Below are positions 55,688-64,000 of a stretch of 64,000 nt of DNA, piece after piece. Positions within the stretch are counted from its first letter, which is position 1. Each line of letters starts with the position of its first letter. The position numbers and the translations under genes are program-made. Source of the DNA: Diphasiastrum complanatum (taxonomy: Eukaryota > Streptophyta > Lycopodiopsida > Lycopodiales > Lycopodiaceae); the NCBI GenBank assembly GCA_029204225.1, contig CM055113.1:14134406-14198405 (forward strand), read 5' to 3'. The notes beneath the pieces were generated by a model, which was not told the DNA's origin, ran no database searches, and was given only the letters and a program-made list of their open reading frames with translations.

Positions 55688-56257
55688 TACACCAATCATT
55701 CCCTTAGCACCGTTCGAGAAATGGGGAATAAATTTTGTAGGGCCTATCAAGCCAACCACTCGTAAAACTTGTCGTCATTACATTCTCGTTGCAACGGACT
55801 ATGCTACCAAGATGGTAGATGTCGAAGCTACAATTAAAAACAATGCCAAAACAGTGGCAAAGGTTTGTTTCAAAACATTATCACTTGTTATGGATGTTCC
55901 TTAGAACTTGTAAGTGATAGGAGAACCCATTTTCTTAATCAAAACATTTAAGCTATGTTATCGTATTTTTTCATCACACATCGTCAAACCACTCCGTATA
56001 ATCCTAAAGCAAATGGACTTATTAAGCGAGCTAATGGAATCTTGTGCAAAATTTTGAACAAAGTGACAGAAACACATTCTTCAGACTGGGATCATAAGTT
56101 ACCGTCAGTTTTAGGGGCATATCAAACTGCCGAAAAAATTACAACTAGGCAGACTCCATATTACCTTGTAAATGGAATGCATCCAAAACTACCCATAGAA
56201 TTTCAAGTTCCAACCTTCCGCATTGATAATCAGAAACGGATGGATGAAAATGATAGC
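55688..56257 (+). pseudogene. Gypsy integrase catalytic core
   Basis: It reads PIIPLAPFEKWGINFVGP, then ILVATDYATKMVDVEA (catalytic Asp present) and LELVSDRRTHFLN (second Asp region), with frameshifts and a TAA between. The last part is open: TPYNPKANGLIKRANGIL, where Lys stands at the position of the catalytic Glu (normally VERANG). It continues RQTPYYLVNGMHPKLPIEFQ and stops being gypsy at 56257, exactly where the next element is inserted. Confidence 0.88.
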
Positions 56258-56572
56258 TGTTTAAAGCGAAGGTCTGAGGGTAATGGAAAAAGAAAATGAA
56301 AAAGCGAAGGTTTTCACAAAACAAAAACATGAAAAATACGACAATCTTGGGCGGCGGAAAAAGTGAGAAAAGCGAAGGTCTTGGGCGGTGGAAAAAAGTG
56401 AAAGTTGCGAGGGTGATGGAAAAAACGCAAAAAACTGGAGGGCACTAGAAAAAAAACTAGAAAGTTTTGGCGAAAAACGCGAAGGTTTTTGGCGAAAAAC
56501 TCGAAAGCTTTGGACGAAAAACACGAAAAAAAATTGATGGTCGATCGAGAATTGAAAAAGTGGCGTCGATCA

Positions 56573-56697
56573 AGATGGTGACGGAGGGCGTTGGTTGAGA
56601 TGGTGATGGAGGGCATCAGTTGAGATGGTGACGGGGGGCGTCGATTGAGATGGTGACGAATGGCGTCGGTTGAGATGGTGACGGAAGGCGTCAGTTG
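56573..56697 (+). repeat. 25-bp tandem repeat x 5
   Basis: Five consecutive 25-bp units of the form AGATGGTGACGGAGGGCGTC plus GGTTG, with a few substitutions each. Confidence 0.9.
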
Positions 56698-56699
56698 AG

Positions 56700-57690
56700 A
56701 TTTGATGGAGGTAAGGTTCGGTCAAGTTACTCAATGCAGGACCCGGTCGAAATCTGAACGCGTGTTGGCGAGGTCAAATTCTGAGCAACTGTTGGCTCGA
56801 TCAAGATGCAATGGAGACCCTTGGAGATTTGGAATGAATAACAGTCGATCGAGATGGTATAGAAACCTGATGGAATCCTCAGTCTTGGTCGAGAGCGGAA
56901 TGGAGTGGCACGGCTGAGAGGTGAAGATTTGTGCACGGTCGAGATCTGATCGTTTGGACGCAGTCCAGATTTGCACGGCTGAGAGGTGAAGATTTGTGCA
57001 CGGTCGAGATCTGATCGTTTGGACACGGTCCAGATTTGAAAAAAATGGCTCTAGAGATTTGAGAGCTTTCCGACTCGGTCGAGATTTGAATCAAATTTAA
57101 ACTCTGAAGCTGGTCTGATGTGATGACTCTCATGCAGTCGAGATTTGAGGCTTCTGGTGGTTGAGAGCTGAGCCCTCTGGCTCGGATGAATGCTGATCCC
57201 TCTAACGGTTGAGAGCTGAGCGTGGTAGCTCGGTCGAGAGCTGAGCCTCTCTGGTAGGTCAAAAGCTTAGTCTTGCTGGCTTGGGCGAGATTTCACAAGG
57301 TTATCTAGTTGAGATTTTCTGAAGTCTGAAGCTGGTCATGATGTGATGAATCTAATCTGGTCGAGATTTTACGTGAGACGATCCGGTCGAGTTTGATGGG
57401 TCTTGATCCGGTTGAGATTTGATCTTGTTTGATCCGGTTGAGATGCGGTTGAGATTTGAGCACCGAACTCGGTTGAGGTGGTCAGTAGAACACTCAGTTG
57501 ATATGGTCTTCAAACCACTCGGTCGAGATGGTCTTCAAACCACTCGGTCGAGATGGTCTTCAAACCACTCGGTCGAGATTCTACAAGTTCTATAAGTCAG
57601 TCGAGAGTTGAGCGCTTGGCAAATCGGTCGAGTTTCAGAGCCCTCTGGCTCAGTTGAGATATGAGTTCCTGCTGGCTTGGTCGAGATCAG
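56700..57690 (+). repeat. GGTCGAGAT-rich repeat field
   Basis: GGTCGAGAT, GGTTGAGAT and close variants recur dozens of times at irregular spacing, often followed by TTGA or CTGA. It includes a perfect-length 65-bp duplication (56909-56973 and 56974-57038, starting CACGGCTGAGAGG). A 25-bp array starts at 57491 (CACTCGGTCGAGATGGTCTT, three and a half units). The 25-bp period is the same as in the neighbouring array, so both may share an origin. Confidence 0.9.
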
Positions 57691-58150
57691 AAGAGAAGGG
57701 AGCGTGAAGGTCTGGGGCTCGTGAAGGAGAGGATGGTGTGGGGCACGATTTAGGTGCTCAAGTAGATAGCGATGGAGGAGAGCATGGCATCTGCAGATAT
57801 GTGAGAGATGAAGGTAAGGCGTTGGGTGTAGGAGGTATGCATGGTAGTGTATGGAGTATATTGCAGGGTGCGTGTTGTAGGTCTGAAGGAGGTGTAGGCC
57901 ATGAGGGTGCTAGTGAAGAGAAAATGAGTTATGTGTGGATGTTTGTCAGAAATCATTCCTGTATTGCAGGTCTTGTGCAGGTGGAGGTTGCATTTCAGAT
58001 ATCAGACTGCATGGTTAGGAACAGTGAAGTCCAAGAACAACTTAGAGGTGTGCAAGGATGGAGCGAGTGTGGGCAGGATTCTGAGTGTGCGCAACATTAC
58101 AGTAGTTTATAGTTTAATTATGTGTTGGTCCAAGTAGTAACGACGCCAAT

Positions 58151-59330
58151 TGTTGAAAGATCCTCTGCTTGGGAGGATCTATCTACAGGTTATTTTTTTG
58201 CTTCTGATTTCAAGAATGGTTCTACCTGTTATGAATTTTTTTGGGCGTTTTGTGATGTTTTTTTTTTATTATAATGCCCAGAATCAGATAGAAATGATTG
58301 GGTATCGTTGTAGTATTTTTGTCCTGCCTGTCAGAGGACACTCAGGTTTGTCACTCTTGCACTGAAGCACATGCATAAACAACCACAATCAATCAAGAAT
58401 GCATGCTAGAATGTTCAACCATAAAATCAGCATGCAGAACCGTTGAACAATGATTGAAATTCTACTCTATTGTTGCAGAAATGAGATACAATCAGATCCT
58501 AAACATGAAAACTAAGCTACATCTGCATTTTACAAAACAAGAACAAGAAATGAACTAAACTAGACAGCATTTTAGAAGTCCAAGAATCAAGAAACCAAAC
58601 AGTCTTTTGATTCTTGTACATCCCAAGAACATCAAGAACAGGGTTGTAAGAGAATATGCAAGAACTACACCACAAACCCAGTCTATTTAGTTTACCTAAA
58701 TGCTGACTCCTACATTAATCCACAAACAAGAAATGAAATTTAATTCACTCTAGGAAAGCGAGAAATCTAATCCACTCTACGATGCACAACCACACAAAAA
58801 GGAGGGAAGGGCAAGAACATGAATTCATTCACTCAAGAAACAAGCACGATTAAGGAGCTCAATAGATGCACCAAAAATCGTGGAGGCTCTTCTCATTTCA
58901 GCATGGAGTAGGTACATTTCACAAAAAGCTCCTCTTCTCAAAGAGGGAGTCTCTTAAATAAGCAAGAGAGACCCTTAGGTGGCATTCTAGTGGCATTTCC
59001 ACATTACACAAATTACAAGTGGAATAATGCTCTCCACTAGCGGTCACCATCAAAAGGTGGCCCACTCTACTTTCTTTAAGAGAGGTCTACTTGCATTTAT
59101 TACTTTGCCTAGAAATACTAGTTCCTACATGGTCATTCCATCTTTCGGGATTCACCATGAGGCTTACACAGTTCTTGCTTATCATTCCTAACTAGTACTT
59201 CTCAGCTCTCATACTCGGCTCTTAGTCTTCGGTTTTCTAGTTTTCTCAGAGACCTCCTCGGTCTAAGGTGAGAGGTGCTCTTGGGTAGCTCTGGTCAAGC
59301 ATCTTGGAGATTCATCAGAATCAGCCAACA
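58151..59330 (-). mobile_element. LTR of family-1 element, copy C (1180 bp)
   Basis: Read on the minus strand it starts TGTTGGCTGATTCTG at 59330 and ends GGATCTTTCAACA at 58151. It is followed by ATTGGCGTCGTTAC, reminiscent of the primer-site type seen in Tat-lineage gypsy elements (TTGGCGCCGTT), with mismatches. It aligns with copies A and B. Confidence 0.85.
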
Positions 59331-59500
59331 ATAGCCTCCAAGAGCGAATGATTGCTCTAACACAGTTGGAGGAGGACCGTCGGTTAGCATTAATAGAAAC
59401 CGAATGGGTCCACAATAAAAAAAGATAATTTTGATCAATCGATCAAAAAGATCAAAATAAAACGTGGAGACTATGTCTTACGTCCATGTCCAGTATGTGG
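59331..59500 (+). pseudogene. Gypsy integrase C-terminal region
   Basis: After the ATAGC duplication the frame reads LQERMIALTQLEEDRRLALI, then a one-base shift in an A run, then FDQSIKKIKIKRGDYVLRP. This is the usual end of gypsy integrase. It completes the pol started at 50558 and 55688. Confidence 0.8.
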
Positions 59501-59954
59501 GATTCGGAGTAATTTTTGACATGGATAGCAGGTCACTCTAGGTGTATATGGTTATTGGTTATGCCTCGTCATTCCGGGCTTGGCCTGTAAAGTAATTAAT
59601 GATCATATGAGGGCCCAGACCTATAATTGGACATAGGAGCACTTGCATGGTGTCTGACTGCTATAATGCAAGAATAGAAGGCTAATAGCTAATATAGGCT
59701 GCATGGGGATCCTAAGGGAAATATAGAGAGAGAATACTTACCATGGAAACTCGCCCATCTTCCTATTGGAAATTCAGTTTCTTTAGCCAGGATTCCTCTC
59801 CTCTCTTGCATTCATTCACCATGGCTCGGGGGCTAGATCTAGGAGGGAACTCTAGGAGGGATCTAGGATTAGATGGGTGGTTTTGCTCCACATGTGTCCT
59901 TTTGGTTGTTTTGCAACAGGATCTAGTTAGATCTTCATAAGGCGATTCTTAAAG

Positions 59955-59966
59955 TGGTATCAGAGC
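59955..59966 (+). promoter_or_regulatory. Primer-binding site (initiator Met tRNA type) of another LTR element
   Basis: A perfect TGGTATCAGAGC, followed by TATGG, marks the start of an internal region. The LTR should lie to its left (from about 59520), but its edges are not clear; the bases before the site are TTAAAG rather than CA. Confidence 0.65.
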
Positions 59967-62935
59967 TATGGATTTGCATCAATCGGAAGTTGGAGCTACT
60001 TCTTGTATTTTCTCAATTTTTGTGGATTTCTCCTTTCATGTTACTTCCAAGTGGTGGAATTGATCTCCAAGTAGGTGGCTTCTCTGAATTTGGTGTACTT
60101 TCAGTCTAAAGAGCATAATTATGGATTTTCTCCATAGATTTTGAGGGAAATCAAAGGATTTTTTATGGTTTTAGTGAATTTTTCACCTAGCATTCATGTT
60201 TTTTGCTTGGAATTGGTCATAGCTACTGATGTTGTACGTTTTCCAGATTTTACTTTCTGTTTTAAAGTCATTATTGATTGGATCTTATGATTGCATGATG
60301 TTTGAATAGTCAAAAGAATGATTAGATAGTGATTTTGGACCAAAAATTGGGGTTATTGGACTAGAAATGAACTATAGAATCCATATTTGACTAAAATCAA
60401 AATTTTTAGTGCTTGAATGTAATGAATTTACAGGGATTTGGATCTGATTGCACTTATTTGGTCTAAATTGGTCAGAAAACATGGTTTTTTGATGGTTTTT
60501 GGACAAAATTTGTGGTACATCTCAAAATTCTTAGCCAATAGCTGGTAAGCATATTTTAAAAGGTTTAATTAAGTTGTCCTAAGGCTGTCATAAAGTTTGG
60601 TTAGGATTGGACACCATTAGGGGGCTCAAAACATCAAAAAATAGAGTATTTTTGGTGATTTTATACCTATCAAATGGGGGTCTGAAACTTTTGGTTTTCA
60701 TTACAAGCTTAAAGGTATGATGGCTTGTGTGTGTTTTGAGCCATCATGCATCCAATTTGGATAGGTGATCATTAGACACCATCATGTTGAAGTTTTGCTT
60801 GTTGAAGGAGGCCAAAAATGCATTTTTTGCATGATCTAAGCTTATGATTGCTTGCTGGACCTGTTAGAAGCTTCTATGCCTCTCTAATGAACATTAGTAG
60901 AGTGCTTGTAACCTCTGGTTGGATGCTTATTGGGCTAGAGTTGAATTTTTTATGATACTACCTACAAAAAGTGCGCCCTCCTACCTGATTTTTTGTCATT
61001 TATAGCTTGCACATGTGAAGCCTAGGTGGCAGGGTGATGTCGCAAGTGCCTTGTATCTCCCTACGTACTGTGCTTTACAACAACTAATTTGGTGTCTTGT
61101 AGAGAAAGTTATAGCTGTCAGAAGTTTTTTAACCAAAATTTGCAAAAAAAAAATCAGTGCATATGAAGTTTGTTGCATGCAGATTGTCTCAAAATGATGT
61201 CGATATGTGACAGTGCCTATGAATTTGATAGATCGGTCTTCTTAATCAATTTTCATAGTTGGTCCATATCGAAAGGATTTCGAAAATCCCAGTGCTAATT
61301 TTCTAATTTCTTGACAATTTATGTAAAAATTGATTTTTTTTATTGAAATCACTGCATGTCATGTTGGATGCATGCTGGATGTTTCAAAATCCTTTCAATA
61401 TGTGATGGTAACTGTGAAATTGTTAAGTCGATGTTTGATTGATTTTCATAGTTTAGGTCCATATTGAATGGAATTTGAAAATCACAGTTTACGTAAAATT
61501 TGAAGAAACCATGGACGATTTCGATTTGTTCAAATTCATTGGTTATTGATCAAACAGAAATGACTTTAAAGTGAATGATCTTAATGTGTTGGAATTAATC
61601 AGTTCTTTAAGATCAATATAACCTTCACTTTTAGTTGAAGATTTTGTGAATCTGTCAATTAAGGAGCATTTCTTGTTTTAGGGATCAATAAGGACCAAGA
61701 ATAATGTAAATCTAGTTGGAACAGTTTCTATGCTGATCCATAAGGGGATTTGCCAAGAATTAAGTGCGGCACTTAATGATTGAACAATCAAAACTATCAG
61801 GATGATTAGTGTTAAAGTTTCTGATACCAAATTGAACCTTTTCCTAGTACAAATTTGGGACTTTTTTTTTAACTTGAACCAGTTTTGGAAAGGGGGAAAG
61901 GGTGGAAGCCTGAGATGTAGATGATTGGTGGTCTTAGTGATCCAGTTATTTTATTTTCATTCAATTCTTGAAGTATAAGTAATTGCAAGTGAGAATAATA
62001 CTGGGAATTATTTAAGAAGACTGCCTCTAGGAATTTGGATTCCTTTTTCCCAGTGTGAATTAGAATTTTGAGAATTCAATGATTCGAAGAGAAAAGTGTG
62101 GCTAGACTGATAATCCATTTATGGAACCATCTCTGTTTTTCAATTAGATTTGGATCTTGCAAAGTAAAGCAGATGGAAGGTGTTCCATATAGGAATCTAG
62201 TAATTTGGATTCTTTTTTGTTATAGAGTATTTCTCTACAATGATTGTAACAACCAAAAGGAATTCTAACCTATAAAAGAATTAAGTTCTTTTTACCGGTT
62301 TTGAAATAGATATTGGATATCTAGGACAATATTTTGTTGAGATCCATGTTCCTTTTGGACTAGAGAATAGACTTGCGGCATTTCAACTGTACTTGAATGA
62401 TACATCTCATCTTGTCCATGTCGGGGTACAATGCGGAGTGGTATTTTTTTAGTATCGCTTAAGGGGCATGAGGGATTTCAACGGTTAGAAGTATCCCCTG
62501 GAATTTGTTGTGAATTTGATTCTATATTTGGATACAGAATAGCCAAACAGTTTTTTTGACTTCTTGGGCAAAACAGATCTAGATGCAGAGGATTCTTGGA
62601 GGAAAAGCTGGTGGTATGAGACATCAATGATTCTAAAGGGGATTTCTTGGGTAGAATGATCTGTAGAGCGATGGTTAGTGATTGTTGTAATGGTAATACT
62701 AACAGAATCCATTGGTTTTTGTTTAGGGTATTTTGGGAATTATGAGATATAGATCGATCCCTAAATGGTTACAAAATATGGAAGCCCTTAAATATATTTC
62801 TCTTTTATATTAGACCTCTACTCTTTAGAACTTTCTTAATACATGACAATTGGATTGTAGAGAGAAAAAACTCAAAATCGATGGCACTTCAAACTTAGCC
62901 ATTTCTCAGCCACATAGCCCACTGGCCGATCAGCT
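59967..62935. other. Probable LTR-element leader, no gene seen
   Basis: AT-rich sequence with repeated TTTTGGT/AAATTGG phrases downstream of the primer site. Two diverged copies of a roughly 180-190-bp unit lie at 61141-61325 and 61326-61510, sharing TTTTCATAG, GGTCCATAT and TTGAAAATC/TCGAAAATC phrases. No open frame with a domain was found. Confidence 0.45.
61141..61510 (+). repeat. Diverged tandem pair, about 185 bp each
   Basis: Both copies run from an A/T run with CAGTGCAT or CACTGCAT, through GCATGC, ATATGTGA and GATTTTCATAG (AATTTTCATAG), to AATCCCAGT or AATCACAGT. The borders are approximate. Confidence 0.55.
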
Positions 62936-62939
62936 ATGC

Positions 62940-63160
62940 GCTTCTCACGGAAATGGCCACGGTTTGGGGTTCATCAAGACAACTGTTGTGCAAGGTGCTG
63001 CCCTCGAGGAGTAAGCACGGTCAGTTATCACAGTTCGGGCCTGGCGCTGTCTGCAAGACCGGACATTTCTTATAGTGTCTCACTCATGAGTCAATTCATG
63101 CATGGTGTAGAACTCTGTTCTGAAGGACTGTTATAGTTATATAAAACTATACTTTTGTGG
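62940..63160 (+). pseudogene. Copia RT/RNase H connection fragment
   Basis: The frame reads LALSARPDISYSVSLMSQFM followed by SEGLL, a stop and LYKTILL. This matches the ATRPDISY...SQFM...LRYLKGT stretch between copia RT and RNase H. It is only about 70 codons and broken. Confidence 0.65.
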
Positions 63161-63189
63161 AGCCTTATGATCCCACATTATCCAAACTT

Positions 63190-63633
63190 ATTGTTTATAT
63201 TGTAAAACTTTTCAATTTTTATACGTGTAAATGTGCTATAGTGCCTAAATTCATGTAATGGCCTATTTGCACTTTGTAAATTCACATTTAGGTTAGAACT
63301 CGCAATGTTTTGTGCGACGTTCTATAGAGACGCGGTAGCAGATCCCAACCGACATCTTAACGGTTGGTAAACGACATTGAGGCTGGTGATCATTTCTATA
63401 AGGACGGCACTTCGTGCCATTGTACTTACGCATTTGCACAAATCTGAGTATCAATAGAGAGAGAAGAGTCAGTTTCTACAAGCTTGAGTATTCTTTCTCT
63501 CTGTCATCTTTTACAACATTACTTCTTATCAATTGAGCGAATACACTATGTATGACCTGTAACTATTGGTGATACTGCTTTGTCTGCGTCACACATATTT
63601 CTCATGTTTTACTGAATTTCAGTCACTCTAACA
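63190..63633 (+). mobile_element. Possible LTR with TATA-like box
   Basis: The sequence ends TCACTCTAACA at 63633 and has TCTATAAGGACGG near 63395 and GAGAGAGAAGAG downstream. This resembles other copia LTRs in the window. The left edge is not fixed and no canonical primer site follows (TGGAGGCGTCACC), so this is tentative. From 63634 to the window end nothing further was recognised. Confidence 0.35.
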
Positions 63634-64000
63634 TGGAGGCGTCACCAGCGAGCAACAATTCTGACTAATGTGTGCAGAGAATTAGCCGAAGTTGTTAAGC
63701 ATAACTTCTTTCAGTTCTGAATGAGCTATGTGTTTAGATAATGAACTTGTTTGATGCTCTGTTCTATTTGCTTTCAACAATAAGAACTAATTCTCTGTGT
63801 TTGATTAAAAGGAATCGTTAGCCGAAAGATAAAGTAATCTTTATAATCATATACCTTGACCAAATCATTTCACCATTGGTGTTCCTAGATGCCAATTTAC
63901 CCAAATAACTTTGGATAACCAGATATGCCGTTGTAGTATTCATTGTGAATATTGCACATCCCAGTCCATTTACCATCATACACTTATCATACAAAAGATG

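Larger units (their letters stand above)
56258..59330 (-). mobile_element. Family-1 insertion, copy C (3073 bp), flanked by ATAGC duplication
   Basis: ATAGC at 56253-56257 and 59331-59335 flank the insertion. Removing it with one ATAGC rejoins the gypsy integrase frame at DENDS|LQERM, which proves both ends. The right end is the family-1 LTR start on the minus strand (59330), followed by a full LTR to 58151 and a leader with a primer-site-like ATTGGCGTCGTTAC (58150 downward). The left terminus (TGTTTAAAG, 56258) is not a copy of the LTR's other end, so the element lacks a recognisable 3' LTR. The leader is a mass of GGTCGAGAT-type repeats. Confidence 0.8.

Noticed and set aside
57738-58112. 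125-codon plus-strand frame
   Set aside because: It runs antisense through the leader of a minus-strand LTR element and shows no protein similarity.

Overview
The window is repeat-rich, AT-rich nuclear DNA from a land plant, and a gymnosperm (conifer-like) genome is my best guess. The reasons are one protein-coding gene split by a 12.8-kb intron packed with old transposons, a dense layering of decayed Ty1/copia and Ty3/gypsy elements, solo LTRs and very few host genes. The species cannot be read from the sequence.

Two host genes are supported. (1) A VTT/SNARE-associated membrane protein (TVP38/TMEM64/DedA type) lies on the minus strand with exon 1 at 20426-20116 and exon 2 at 7292-6755. The GT..AG junctions match in phase, giving about 282 aa. 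(2) A small plant-specific membrane protein of unknown function lies on the plus strand at 31871-32389, with a probable short second exon at 32514-32552. No convincing tRNA, rRNA or CRISPR was seen.

The rest is mobile DNA, which can be read as nested insertions. The left end (1-2835) holds the 3' part of an LTR element on the minus strand beside a separate LTR. Inside the big intron are a LINE (ORF1 split by a solo LTR with a near-perfect 5-bp duplication, plus an RT fragment) and a hAT-type DNA transposon (15510-18464). The hAT sits in one copy of a duplicated LTR-like sequence; the other copy, at 19312-19615, is the matching unoccupied site. A 456-bp solo LTR with a perfect 5-bp duplication sits inside the hAT transposase. 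Positions 22-24.2 kb carry copia LTR, primer-binding-site and gag remnants. A Mutator-like miniature element is at 26387-27169. An internally deleted copia element spans 35.6-39.7 kb and carries in its gag a very small terminal-repeat retrotransposon in the form LTR-47 bp-LTR-47 bp-LTR. Two copia pol pseudogenes lie at 43.4-47.4 kb.

Positions 50.5-59.5 kb form a gypsy pol broken by two insertions of one LTR family, whose third copy is the minus-strand element at 1-2320. The right end has gypsy and copia leader or LTR scraps. Several premature stops in the transposon genes look like CAG to TAG changes, as expected from deamination of CHG-methylated cytosine. The strongest novelty candidate is the 47-bp-internal triple-LTR miniature retrotransposon at 36899-37967.
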